Below are positions 1-9,019 of a stretch of 64,000 bases of DNA, piece by piece. Under the pieces are notes generated by a model, which was not told where the DNA came from, ran no database searches, and was given only the letters and a program-made list of their open reading frames with translations. Position 1 is the first letter of the stretch; every line of letters begins with the position of its first letter. Made by a program: the position numbers and the translations under genes. The stretch is from UBA8337 sp937907245 (GTDB lineage Bacteria; Pseudomonadota; Alphaproteobacteria; RS24). The stretch lies in contig OZ244774.1 in assembly GCA_965219485.1 (NCBI GenBank), positions 1,178,001 to 1,242,000 on the forward strand. Reading direction: 5' to 3'.

Positions 1-756
1 CTCTTCGACTTTCCTTTCGAAGAACGCCACCTGCTTACCTATTGGTCTGACATTGCCACCTCCACGGAGGGGGCCGACCATTTTCCAGGCCATGAAAAGC
101 GTGTCGAAGGCCTAATGGAATGCCTCGAATATTTCACCAAATTACGCGAGAGCCGCGCTAATGGCGCGCCGAACTTTGACCTTGTTTCGATGCTAGCTCG
201 CGACCCAAACACCAAAGACATGGACCCGATGAATTTCCTCGGAAATTTGATTTTGCTGATTGTGGGCGGCAACGACACAACGCGCAACTCTATGTCAGCC
301 AGCATTAATGCTTGGAACCAATATCCGGACGAATTCGCCAAATTATGGGAAGACCCAACGCTGATCGATACTATGGTGGCTGAAGTTATTCGTTGGCAGA
401 CCCCCCTGTCGCACATGCGGCGCACCGCGCTAGAAGATGTGGAGATGCACGGCAAGACCATCAAAAAAGGCGATAAAGTTGTCATGTGGTATTATTCGGG
501 AAACCATGATGAAGATGTGTTTGAAGACCCGCGTGTGGTGAAGTTCGACCGCCCGAACGGCAAAAGCCATTTGTCTTTTGGGTTTGGCATTCACCGGTGC
601 ATGGGGCTGCGCGTTGCGGAGCTTCAGCTGCGCATTCTTTGGCAACAAATTATCGAGAAATTTGAGAAAATTGAAATCGTGAAAGACCCTGTTCGCGTCA
701 GCTCACATTTTGTTAACGGCTACTCAGAAATGATTGTAAAAGTAACTCGTCGTTAA
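1..756 (+). CDS. Cytochrome P450, CYP153-like (N-terminus outside window)
   Basis: The reading frame is open from the first base, so the 5' part lies outside the window. About 251 residues remain and carry the diagnostic P450 signatures: the oxygen-activating I-helix GGNDTT (around 264-281), the ExxR motif as EVIR (382-393), and the heme loop FGFGIHRCMG with the thiolate Cys codon at 598-600. The stretches RWQTPLSHMRRTA and SFGFGIHRCMG resemble the CYP153 alkane/fatty-acid omega-hydroxylase family as I remember it, so a terminal hydroxylase of medium-chain aliphatics is the best guess; CYP107/125-like bacterial P450s are the alternative. Such soluble P450s need a ferredoxin and reductase, and neither is visible here. 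The next gene starts 15 bases downstream behind a strong ribosome site. Confidence 0.9.
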   Translation, partial: LFDFPFEERHLLTYWSDIATSTEGADHFPGHEKRVEGLMECLEYFTKLRESRANGAPNFDLVSMLARDPNTKDMDPMNFLGNLILLIVGGNDTTRNSMSASINAWNQYPDEFAKLWEDPTLIDTMVAEVIRWQTPLSHMRRTALEDVEMHGKTIKKGDKVVMWYYSGNHDEDVFEDPRVVKFDRPNGKSHLSFGFGIHRCMGLRVAELQLRILWQQIIEKFEKIEIVKDPVRVSSHFVNGYSEMIVKVTRR

Positions 757-771
757 ACGAAGGAGTTACCT

Positions 772-2751
772 GTGTCATCATCGAAAATCCGCTGGGGCAT
801 TCTTGCCACTGGCAGCATTGCTACGCAATTTGCTACTGACTTACCCCACAGCCACACAGGCGTTTTAGCTGGCGTCGCCAGCCGCGACAAAAATAAAGCG
901 CAGGCTTTTTGCGACACCCATGGCGGCACACCATCCGATTATGACGCACTGCTTGCGCGCCAAGACATTGATGCCGTCTATATTGCCACCCCCCATGACA
1001 GCCATGTGGCTTGGAGCCATAAAGCGCTGGCTGCGGGTAAAGCTGTGCTATGCGAAAAACCGCTTGGGCTCAACCAAGGGCAAGTTTTGAATATTTATGG
1101 CGAAGCGGCGCGCAAAAGTACCCTGCTGGTCGAGGCGCTGATGTATCTTATGCATCCCCGCATGCATTTGGCCAAAAAGCTGATTGAGGAAGATGCCATT
1201 GGCACGATCACAGGCTTCAGCTCCTCGTTTGGGTTTGCTTTCCCCTTCACGCCAGAGCATCGCCTTTATGATATCGAGCGCGCGGGCGGCGGCATTCTGG
1301 ATATTGGCATTTACCCCCTCACGGCAGCGCGCTATTTCCTCGGCGAGCCCAGCGGATTGACCGGCGAAGCTAGATTGGCCCCTAGTGGCGCCGATGCCGA
1401 AGCCAAAGCAAGCCTTGCCTATGACGGGTTTGACGCACATCTTCATTGCGCTATCGATACGAATTTAGACTGGCACATTACGGTTGAAGGCGAGACTGGC
1501 ACTTTAAAAATTACCCAGCCTTGGCATCCCGGGCCTGAGAATAATCACATTTCTATTACCGATGCGGCCGGCGTGGAGACCGTTCACACTAGCGACGAGC
1601 CACGTCCCCTCTACGCCATGGAGGCAGACCATATGGGCGAATTGCTGGCGCGCGGGGCCAAAACTTCCGATTTGGTGACACCCGATTTCAGCATAAACAC
1701 CGCCTATTGGATGGATCGATGGCGCGAGGCCGGCGGCGTTATTTATGCCGCCGACACATTGGGCCCCATGGGCTTTCACGGAAAAACCGTACGCCTAGGC
1801 GCGCACGCCAAACTGGAAACCGCCGCTTTGGGCGACTTGGCCAAACCCGTATCGAAATTAGTGCTGGGCACCGACAATCAAATTGACGCGCCGACAATGG
1901 CCGCCATGGCCGATGCTTTTGTGGAAGCGGGCGGCAATTGTTTCGACACGGCTTTTATTTATTCCGACGGGCACTCCGAGGCCCTACTTGGCGAATGGAT
2001 GGCCGCACGTGGCTTGCGCGATGACTTGGTGGTTTTATCCAAGGGCGCGCACACGCCAGATTGCACACCTGATGCGGTGTCACAGCAATTGGATATTTCG
2101 CTGGAGCGCCTCCAGACCCATTATCTAGACCTCTATTGCCTGCACCGCGACGACCCCAATGTGCCCGTATCCGAATGGATAGACGTGCTCAACCGCGAAG
2201 TCCGTGCGGGGCGTATCCATCAATTTGGTGGCTCCAATTGGACCGCAGAGCGCATCGACGAAGCCAATGCTTATGCTGATGCCAATGGCCTGCAAGGCTT
2301 CTCGCTATTGTCGAATAATTTTTCTCTGGCGCGCATGCAAACCCCTGTCTGGCCGGGCTGCTTGGCCAGCTCCACAGATGTGTTTCGCGACTGGCACACA
2401 AAAAACAATATGGCGCTGCTGCCTTGGTCAGCCCAAGCCCGCGGATTTTTCCTCGATTGGGAAGCCACCGGCCTTGCCGCCACCCGCCACGGCGCCGACC
2501 CGAGCGATGAAGAAATGAACCGCGTCTGGGGCTCGGATGAAAACCTAGAGCGCCGCCGCCGCGCCTTTGAGCTGGCTGAAAACCTAGGCGTTAACGCGCT
2601 ACAAATCGCTTTGGCTTATGTCTTACGCCAGCCATTTCCGTGTTTCGCCATCATCGGCCCGCGCACGCCCATGCAATTGCAAGACAGTTTGCGCGCCGCC
2701 GATATTCAGCTGACGCCGAAGCAAGTGCAGTGGTTAGATTTGCGCGATTAA
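772..2751 (+). CDS. Fused Gfo/Idh/MocA oxidoreductase - aldo/keto reductase
   Basis: This 659-residue protein joins two oxidoreductases. Residues about 1-330 are a Gfo/Idh/MocA dehydrogenase: Rossmann start GILATGSIATQFA, then CEKPLG with the catalytic-type Lys and GGGILDIGIYP in the second domain. Residues about 350-655 are an aldo/keto reductase with the tetrad visible as DTAFIYSDG (Asp, Tyr), LSKG (Lys) and LHRDD (His). The start is GTG at 772, set by AAGGAG at 760-765 with a 6-base spacer. The two halves would handle linked oxidation and reduction on a sugar-like substrate; the substrate is unknown. Stand-alone versions of both families lie at 5928 and 6989. The stop codon overlaps that of the convergent GH3 gene (TTAA, 2748-2751). 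Confidence 0.92.
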   Translation: MSSSKIRWGILATGSIATQFATDLPHSHTGVLAGVASRDKNKAQAFCDTHGGTPSDYDALLARQDIDAVYIATPHDSHVAWSHKALAAGKAVLCEKPLGLNQGQVLNIYGEAARKSTLLVEALMYLMHPRMHLAKKLIEEDAIGTITGFSSSFGFAFPFTPEHRLYDIERAGGGILDIGIYPLTAARYFLGEPSGLTGEARLAPSGADAEAKASLAYDGFDAHLHCAIDTNLDWHITVEGETGTLKITQPWHPGPENNHISITDAAGVETVHTSDEPRPLYAMEADHMGELLARGAKTSDLVTPDFSINTAYWMDRWREAGGVIYAADTLGPMGFHGKTVRLGAHAKLETAALGDLAKPVSKLVLGTDNQIDAPTMAAMADAFVEAGGNCFDTAFIYSDGHSEALLGEWMAARGLRDDLVVLSKGAHTPDCTPDAVSQQLDISLERLQTHYLDLYCLHRDDPNVPVSEWIDVLNREVRAGRIHQFGGSNWTAERIDEANAYADANGLQGFSLLSNNFSLARMQTPVWPGCLASSTDVFRDWHTKNNMALLPWSAQARGFFLDWEATGLAATRHGADPSDEEMNRVWGSDENLERRRRAFELAENLGVNALQIALAYVLRQPFPCFAIIGPRTPMQLQDSLRAADIQLTPKQVQWLDLRD

Positions 2752-5153
2752 GGCCGTATCAAGCGCCACACTAAGCGCAGCCAGCGATTGTTTAACGCGA
2801 GCAATAATAACTCGAAACGTTTGCCCGCCAAGGCGCCCGCCGACATATTGCTGACGGTAATCAAGCGCATCGACATAATCATTTCCTCGCGCATTTTAAT
2901 CGCCACCGGCGTGTCTTTGCCTTGCCCCAATGCGGCACTGGCCATATCCATCGCGGCCGCCGCCACGCGCTTGCCCAGCCAATGGTAGCGAATATCGGCC
3001 AAGGTAGAATTGGCATGATAGGGCTTAATCGCGTCGGCTTTTGGCACATGCACGCCCAAGGCGGAAAGTTGCGCGTCCTCCATCACCACATAAGGCGCCT
3101 CGGCCAAGGGGGACGAATTACGTTGCGAGCCGGCTGGCAAATCGACGCGCAGGGTTTGGCGAATATCGGTGGCCGAGGCCGCAAACAAAATATCAAACGC
3201 GCCTGGCTCGACATCGAAATCGTCTAGCTCAATATCAAAATAGGCAAAAGCACGACGCGCTAGCGTGAACTCCAACTCTCGGGTTTCGCCCGCTTGCAGA
3301 GTGATTTTTTGAAACGCTTTCAGCTCGCGGTCTGGCCGATACGGGATGCTTTCTACATCGCGCACATAGATTTGCACTACTTCCGCACCCGCTAGGGTTC
3401 CAGAATTGGACACTTTCACCGACACGCTTATTTGCTCGCTGTCTGGCGACCACGGCGAGAGGACTTGCGCATCGCTATAGGTAAATTTTGTGTAGCTGAG
3501 GCCATGACCAAACGGAAAAAGCACAGGCACATCATGGCTGGTGAAATAGCGATAGCCAACATTTAGCCCTTCGCGATATACCAATTGGCGAGGATGCGTC
3601 GCGAAATTCTGCTGGCTCGGACTATCTTCCAAATGCAACGGAAACGTCTCGGCCAATTTTCCGCTTGGGTTTACCTCGCCATACACCAAGTCGACGAGCG
3701 CCCCTGCGCCAGCCTGACCTGCCAAATAGATTTCCAGCACAGCTGGGGTCGCGTCAATCCAAGGCATTTCAATCGGCGCGCCATTCGACAAGACCACCAC
3801 GGTATTGGGGTTGGCCGCAGCCACGGCCTCGATGAGGTTTTCAATTTGGGCGGGCTGGCGCAAATGCGCGCGGTCAAACCCTTCCGCTTCAAACAAAGGC
3901 GGCAGACCCGCCATCACAATCGCTACTTTGGCTTGCTTGGCAAGCGCTACGGCTTCTTCAATGAGCGCCTTATCTTCTGTCGCTAATTCGGCATCAAAGC
4001 CTTGCGCATAAGTGACGTTTTCTTCGCCTAGTTTTTCTCGCCAAAGCGCTAGCGGCGTGTCTATTTGGGTGGCGTTGACTTGCGAACTACCGGCGCCTTG
4101 ATAGCGCGGCGTCTTGGCAAAAGCCCCAATCAAAGCCACGCTGTCCTTGGGCGTCAGCGGCAACACATTGGCTTCGTTCTTCAATAATACCGCACCCTCG
4201 GCAGCCGCCTTTCGGGCCAAGGCATGATGGGCTTTAAAATCTACCTCTAAAGCGGTGGCGTTATTTTGGGCCGCCAGAATAAGCTCCGTGACACGCGACG
4301 CAGCGCGGTCAAGATGCGCCTCCTGCAGCCGCCCCTCTTGCACGGCAGCCGCGACTTGGCGGTCATTAACCCCGCCCGTGCTTGGCATTTCCAATTCCAA
4401 GCCAGCGGCCACGCCGCGCACGCGGTCGTTCACCGCGCCCCAATCGGTCACCACCAAGCCCTTAAACCCCCAACGATCGCGCAAAATATCGGTCAGCAAG
4501 GTTTCGTTCTCAGAACAATAAACGCCATTGAAACGGTTATAGGCGCACATCAGCGTCCAAGGCTGAACTTGCTTTACTGTCGTCTCAAAGGCCGGTAGAT
4601 AAATTTCAAATAGACTGCGCGGGTCGACCAACGTGTCGACCACCATGCGTTGGGCTTCTTGGTTGTTGACGGCAAAATGTTTCAAGCTGGTGCCTACGCC
4701 CGTCGACTGCACACCGCCCACAAAAGCGCTGGCCATCTCACCGGCTTGATAAGGATCTTCTGAGTAATATTCAAAATTGCGGCCGCATAAGGGGCTGCGC
4801 TTAATGTTGACACCGGGTGCCAGCAAAACCGACACACTCTCGGCCATACATTCGCGCCCAATGGCCGCGCCAACCTCGCGTATTAACGCAACGTCCCAGC
4901 TCGATGCCAAGGTAACGGCTGTGGGGAAACAGGTGGCGGGAACGGCAGCGCTTAACCCCATGTGGTCTGACTTGGCGCCTTGTTTGCGAAGCCCATGCGG
5001 GCCATCGGACACCATGACTTTGCCAAGTCCAAATTCTTCAACGGGCTGTAAATCCCAAAAACTAGAGCCAGACATCAGCGAGGCCTTGGCCTCGATAGAC
5101 ATTTGGGCGACGAGCTTTTGGGCTTTGCCTGCAAATTCCGATGGTTGTTTCAT
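2748..5153 (-). CDS. Glycoside hydrolase family 3 beta-glucosidase
   Basis: This 801-residue protein has the full GH3 layout: an N-terminal TIM barrel with KHFAVNNQE (about 158-166) and the nucleophile Asp237 in VVTDWGA, an alpha/beta sandwich domain (about 320-530), a probable PA14-less linker, and a C-terminal fibronectin-type domain (about 570-660, VKVSNSGTLAGAEVVQIYV). It would release terminal beta-linked glucose or a related sugar from glycosides or oligosaccharides. No signal peptide is visible, so it is probably cytoplasmic and acts on imported material. It is transcribed against its neighbours but sits inside the carbohydrate locus, between the fused dehydrogenase and the membrane hydroxylase, which suggests a shared substrate. 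The exact sugar specificity cannot be read from the sequence. Confidence 0.93.
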   Translation of the reverse strand: MKQPSEFAGKAQKLVAQMSIEAKASLMSGSSFWDLQPVEEFGLGKVMVSDGPHGLRKQGAKSDHMGLSAAVPATCFPTAVTLASSWDVALIREVGAAIGRECMAESVSVLLAPGVNIKRSPLCGRNFEYYSEDPYQAGEMASAFVGGVQSTGVGTSLKHFAVNNQEAQRMVVDTLVDPRSLFEIYLPAFETTVKQVQPWTLMCAYNRFNGVYCSENETLLTDILRDRWGFKGLVVTDWGAVNDRVRGVAAGLELEMPSTGGVNDRQVAAAVQEGRLQEAHLDRAASRVTELILAAQNNATALEVDFKAHHALARKAAAEGAVLLKNEANVLPLTPKDSVALIGAFAKTPRYQGAGSSQVNATQIDTPLALWREKLGEENVTYAQGFDAELATEDKALIEEAVALAKQAKVAIVMAGLPPLFEAEGFDRAHLRQPAQIENLIEAVAAANPNTVVVLSNGAPIEMPWIDATPAVLEIYLAGQAGAGALVDLVYGEVNPSGKLAETFPLHLEDSPSQQNFATHPRQLVYREGLNVGYRYFTSHDVPVLFPFGHGLSYTKFTYSDAQVLSPWSPDSEQISVSVKVSNSGTLAGAEVVQIYVRDVESIPYRPDRELKAFQKITLQAGETRELEFTLARRAFAYFDIELDDFDVEPGAFDILFAASATDIRQTLRVDLPAGSQRNSSPLAEAPYVVMEDAQLSALGVHVPKADAIKPYHANSTLADIRYHWLGKRVAAAAMDMASAALGQGKDTPVAIKMREEMIMSMRLITVSNMSAGALAGKRFELLLLALNNRWLRLVWRLIRP

Positions 5154-5291
5154 TCTGTCACCCCTAAATTACTTGAAAAGCCTAGCGTTTGGCGTCAGTT
5201 TAGGCGAGGCCTATATGAGACACAAGCCAAGCCTCCAAGACAGCTATCGTGCCATCTGGAGCCAGCTTGGGCCCCTAATCGGAGATACCAG

Positions 5292-5924
5292 ATGCGAGAC
5301 ATCTTGCGTAATTATGTAACCCATACCAGCGTTCAAATGCTATTTTTGGCCTTTGCCATCAGCCTTTATATCGTCACCACGCAGGCGCTTTGGCAGCATT
5401 GGCCGTGGGCGGTTTTGGTGATTGTCTCTGCCCCTTTTTTCGAATGGGTCACGCATAAATATACGCTGCATCGCGACCTTACGGAGAAGCCGGGGTTCTG
5501 GCGCGAGTATCAAATTCGGCTGCACCATGGCCATCATCTATACCCCGAGCGCCGCGACCTGCAATTTGCACCCACCAGCGCCATCCTCCTTATGTTCGGC
5601 CAACTTTATATCAGCTATGCGCTGATGATTTATCTGCTCGGCCAACCGCAAGAGGCCGTTTGGGTGCCGCTGCTGACCTCTGTCGCCTATTATCTGGTCT
5701 ATGAATGGACGCATTTGGCACACCATACGCAAAGCTATAAGCCGATAACCAAATGGGGCGTGAGTTTGCGCGAGGCGCATATGCGCCACCATTTTCATAA
5801 TGAAAACTATAATTGGGGCATCACCAATGGGCTTGGCGATGTGCTGCTTGGCACGTGGAAAACCACCAAGGATGTTCCCAAAAGCTCGACCGCCAAAAAA
5901 TTATCTGGCTTCGATGGAGCGTAA
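5292..5924 (+). CDS. Fatty acid hydroxylase-family membrane protein
   Basis: I place the start at ATG 5292, behind GGAGA at 5281-5285, giving 210 residues; the open frame extends upstream but without a ribosome site. The protein has the histidine-cluster signature of the fatty acid hydroxylase / sterol desaturase superfamily: HKYTLHRD, HHGHH, HLAHH and HMRHHFHNE, set among four hydrophobic segments. These histidines bind a di-iron centre that hydroxylates or desaturates a lipid tail in the membrane. Bacterial relatives include carotenoid and sphingolipid hydroxylases; the lipid here is unknown. It is followed after three bases by a Gfo/Idh/MocA gene, so it may lead the operon that runs to 9913. 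It diverges from the GH3 gene across 138 bases. Confidence 0.88.
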   Translation: MRDILRNYVTHTSVQMLFLAFAISLYIVTTQALWQHWPWAVLVIVSAPFFEWVTHKYTLHRDLTEKPGFWREYQIRLHHGHHLYPERRDLQFAPTSAILLMFGQLYISYALMIYLLGQPQEAVWVPLLTSVAYYLVYEWTHLAHHTQSYKPITKWGVSLREAHMRHHFHNENYNWGITNGLGDVLLGTWKTTKDVPKSSTAKKLSGFDGA

Positions 5925-5927
5925 CGC

Positions 5928-6992
5928 ATGACGGACTTAAATATTGGTCTCATCGGCGCTGGGCTGATGGGCCATGAGCATATTCAAAACTTCAACTTGT
6001 TAGACGGTGCCCGCATCGCGGCCATCGCCGATACCAACGCGCCCATGCTGGCCAAAGCGCTAGAGCTTAGCGACACAGATGCCCGCACCAGCCATGATTA
6101 TGAAAGCCTCCTCAGCGATGACAGCCTCGATGCGCTAGTTATTGCGACGCCGAATTTTCATCACATCGACGTATTACGAGCCGCCCTTAGCACTGGAAAA
6201 CCGATATTATGCGAGAAGCCGCTTTGCACCACATTGGCAGACACGACAGAAGTTATGCAGCAAGTGACGCGCGATAAGCTAACCTTTCAAGTCGGCATGG
6301 AGTATCGCTTTAAACCCGCTTTGGCCGAGATGATTGGTCGCGTCGAGCGTGGCGATATCGGCAAAGTGCATATGCTATCCATCCGGGAACATCGGTTTCC
6401 ATTCCTGCCCAAAGTCGACGATTGGAACCGTTTCAATGCCAATACGGGTGGCACATTGGTAGAAAAATGTTGCCATTTCTTCGACCTGATGCGGCTGATA
6501 ATTGGCAGCGAACCCGTTGGCGTCGTGGCCTCAGCTGGCCAAAACGTCAACCATATGAACGAGAGTTACGATGGCCACACGCCCGATATTTGGGACAATG
6601 GCTATGTCGTGTTCGACTTCGAAAACGGCGCCCGCGCCATGCTCGACCTTTGCATGTTCGCCGAAGGCTCGCGCCACTCCGAAGAACTTGCCGCCATGGG
6701 CGATAAGGCCAAGGTGGAGTGCCTTTTGCCGCAAAACATAGTAACCCATGGCCATAGAGATACATGGGCGGTCGATAAAACCGACGTTCACGTGCCCGAA
6801 GAAATTTTAAACGCGGGCTATCACTCCGGCGCTACCTACCATCAAAACCAAGCGTTTTTGGCTGCGGTTCGCGGCGAAGCCGAAGTTGTGGTTAGCGCCG
6901 ACGATGGCCATCGAGCCGTTGCCATGGGCGTCGCTGCACAAATGGCGGCACACGAAAAACGCCGCGTAGACATGACGGAGCTAGGACTATGA
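5928..6992 (+). CDS. Gfo/Idh/MocA family dehydrogenase
   Basis: The 354-residue protein begins with a Rossmann fold (NIGLIGAGLMGHEHIQNF) and carries the family EKP motif in CEKPLC at about residue 95, with the Lys that relays protons during hydride transfer. The C-terminal domain contains GGTLVEKCCHFFDLMRLI, with the His expected at the active site. Family members oxidise or reduce sugar and inositol hydroxyls with NAD(P). The start lies 3 bases after the preceding stop and its stop overlaps the next start (ATGA, 6989-6992), so it is translationally coupled to the aldo/keto reductase. It is a separate homologue of the N-terminal half of the fused enzyme at 772. The substrate is unknown. Confidence 0.93.
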   Translation: MTDLNIGLIGAGLMGHEHIQNFNLLDGARIAAIADTNAPMLAKALELSDTDARTSHDYESLLSDDSLDALVIATPNFHHIDVLRAALSTGKPILCEKPLCTTLADTTEVMQQVTRDKLTFQVGMEYRFKPALAEMIGRVERGDIGKVHMLSIREHRFPFLPKVDDWNRFNANTGGTLVEKCCHFFDLMRLIIGSEPVGVVASAGQNVNHMNESYDGHTPDIWDNGYVVFDFENGARAMLDLCMFAEGSRHSEELAAMGDKAKVECLLPQNIVTHGHRDTWAVDKTDVHVPEEILNAGYHSGATYHQNQAFLAAVRGEAEVVVSADDGHRAVAMGVAAQMAAHEKRRVDMTELGL

Positions 6993-7903
6993 ACACAATC
7001 GGTGCAGACCAAAATTTAGTCGATGGAACCCCTCGTCTCTTGGGCGACAAGCCGGTGGGCGCTTTGGGCTTTGGTTGCTGGCGCTTGGTCGGTGAGGATG
7101 TTGCAGAGGCTACGACCCGCATTGAAACGGCGCTCGATTGCGGCATGACGCTTATCGATAACGCCGATGTCTATGGCCTCGATTGGGGCGGCAAAGCCTT
7201 TGGCGAAAGCGAGGCTTTGCTCGGCAAAGTGCTGGCCGCGACGCCCAATTTGCGCCACCGCATGGTGCTGGCCAGTAAAGGGAGCATTATTCCTGGCGTG
7301 CCTTATGTCGCCAATGCCGCCTATTTAGTCAGCGCCGTTGACGCATCGCTTGCGCGCCTGCAATGCGAGTCTATCGACCTGTATCAAATTCACCGGCCAG
7401 ACATGTTTACCCATCCCGCCGAAACCGCGGCCGCCCTAGATGGTTTGGTACAAGCGGGCAAAATTGGCATGGTCGGCGTTTCTAATTACACCAAAGCCCA
7501 AACAGACGCCTTGCGCCATTTCCTCAAAGCGCCGCTGGTTAGCGTTCAGTCGCAATATTCATTGAGCCATTTGCAGCCTTTGCGAGATGGCACTTTGGAT
7601 GACTGTATGCGCCAAGATACGGCGTTTTTGGCTTGGTCTCCGCTCGGCGGAGGTAGCCTTATGGGGCCCGATGTGGCGCCTGCGTTGGGCCAATTACTCG
7701 ACGCCCTCGCGACCCGCGAAGCCACAGACCGCGCGGGCATCGCCCTCGCTTTCGTTTTGGCGCATCCCTCTAAACCCGTGGCGCTCCTCGGATCGCAGTC
7801 GGTAGAGCGCATGAAAGCCGCGCAAAAAGCCACCGAGCTTTCGTTGACACGCTCGGACATATACGCCCTCATAGAAGCCGCTGAAGGTGTGCCCCTTCCC
7901 TAA
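6989..7903 (+). CDS. Aldo/keto reductase
   Basis: A complete 304-residue aldo/keto reductase. The catalytic tetrad is visible: Asp and Tyr in LIDNADVYGLDW, Lys in LASKGS, and His in YQIHRPD; the C-terminal LLGSQSVERMKAA loop binds the NADPH phosphate in this family. It resembles the YdhF/YajO branch. It overlaps the upstream dehydrogenase by 4 bases and lies 21 bases before an SsuD-type monooxygenase with its own AAGGAG site. In the described sulfoquinovose monooxygenase pathway an aldo/keto reductase (SmoB) reduces the 6-aldehyde left by the SsuD-like SmoC, so an equivalent role here is plausible. That link is inference from gene order, not from residues in this protein. Confidence 0.93.
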   Translation: MNTIGADQNLVDGTPRLLGDKPVGALGFGCWRLVGEDVAEATTRIETALDCGMTLIDNADVYGLDWGGKAFGESEALLGKVLAATPNLRHRMVLASKGSIIPGVPYVANAAYLVSAVDASLARLQCESIDLYQIHRPDMFTHPAETAAALDGLVQAGKIGMVGVSNYTKAQTDALRHFLKAPLVSVQSQYSLSHLQPLRDGTLDDCMRQDTAFLAWSPLGGGSLMGPDVAPALGQLLDALATREATDRAGIALAFVLAHPSKPVALLGSQSVERMKAAQKATELSLTRSDIYALIEAAEGVPLP

Positions 7904-7924
7904 TCATTCGTCAAAGGAGCCGAT

Positions 7925-9019
7925 ATGACCGCCCTGCCTCAAGCTGAAATAAGTTGGTTTTCCGCTCTTTGCGACGATGATTACCAATTTTTGGGCGTGG
8001 AAGACCCGAGCTTGAAAGCTAGCTGGCCGCATTGTCGCGACATCGCCCAGAGCGCCGATAAAAACGGTTTTGACAATATTCTTCTGCCCTCCGGTTATAC
8101 CCTCGGCATGGATAGTATTGCGTTTGCGGGCGGCATTGCGCCCCTGCTGGAGCAAATGCGGTTGCTGGTCGCCGTGCGCTGTGGCGAGATGTGGGTGCCG
8201 CAATTGGCTCGCCAACTGGCTACCCTCGACCAAATGTTGAACGGGCGCCTGACGATTAATATTATTTCGTCTGACCTTCCCGGCCAAACCCTCGAAGGAC
8301 GCGCGCGCTATCAACGCACGCGCGAAACCATGCAGGCCTTGCGCCAATTTTTAAATGGCCAAGCGGTGCAAATGGATGGCGAGTTCGTGCAGCTCGATTT
8401 AGAGCCGCCCCGTATCGGCACGGTTTCGGGCAAAAGCCCGCCGTTTTATTTTGGCGGCCTGTCCCCCCCTGCCTGCGATGTCGCCGCCGCCGAAGCCGAT
8501 GTTTTTCTTATGTGGCCAGACACAATGGACAAAGTAAAAGCCGTATTGGACGACATGAAGGCGCGCGCCAAGACCTATAATCGCACCTTGAAATATGGCT
8601 ATCGGGCGCATGTGATTGTGCGCGAAACCGAGGCGCAAGCGCGCGAGGCAGCCGACCTATTGGTCAGTCGCCTAGACGATAAAATTGGCGAAGACATTCG
8701 CAACCGTTCGCTTGATAGCGCTTCGGTTGGGGTGCGCCGACAAGCCGAGATGCGCGAAGCCGCCAATGCTGCCGGTAGCGGTGACTATGTCGAAGATAAT
8801 CTATGGACGGGCGTTGGCCGCGCGCGCTCTGGCTGTGGAGCGGCTATTGTAGGCGATCCAGACCAGGTTTTGGCCAAGCTCAATGCCTATCGAGAGTTAG
8901 GTATTGAAAGCTTTATTCTGTCGGGCTATCCGCACCGCGACGAGTGCGATTTATTTGCTAAATACGTACTTCCCCAAATCAACCATGCCCCCCTAACCTT
9001 CGACACAGTGGAGGCTTAA
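7925..9019 (+). CDS. SsuD-family FMNH2-dependent sulfonate monooxygenase
   Basis: This 364-residue protein is a luciferase-like (LLM class) flavin monooxygenase that aligns with SsuD over its whole length. Residues known to matter in E. coli SsuD have counterparts: Arg227 and His229 in YRAHVIVRE, Arg301 in GVGRARSGCG, and Tyr335 in LSGYPHRDE. The position of SsuD Cys54 is Leu here (PSGYTLG). The family cleaves C-S bonds of sulfonates using reduced FMN and oxygen, giving an aldehyde and sulfite. Its place between an aldo/keto reductase and a fructokinase suggests a sulfonated sugar rather than an alkanesulfonate. No flavin reductase or transporter is present in the window. The neighbouring ROK gene follows without any gap (stop 9017-9019, ATG 9020). 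Confidence 0.9.
   Translation: MTALPQAEISWFSALCDDDYQFLGVEDPSLKASWPHCRDIAQSADKNGFDNILLPSGYTLGMDSIAFAGGIAPLLEQMRLLVAVRCGEMWVPQLARQLATLDQMLNGRLTINIISSDLPGQTLEGRARYQRTRETMQALRQFLNGQAVQMDGEFVQLDLEPPRIGTVSGKSPPFYFGGLSPPACDVAAAEADVFLMWPDTMDKVKAVLDDMKARAKTYNRTLKYGYRAHVIVRETEAQAREAADLLVSRLDDKIGEDIRNRSLDSASVGVRRQAEMREAANAAGSGDYVEDNLWTGVGRARSGCGAAIVGDPDQVLAKLNAYRELGIESFILSGYPHRDECDLFAKYVLPQINHAPLTFDTVEA

Noticed and set aside
4777..5319. 180-codon plus-strand frame antisense to the GH3 gene
   Set aside because: It lies opposite conserved GH3 sequence, has no ribosome site and shows no domain.
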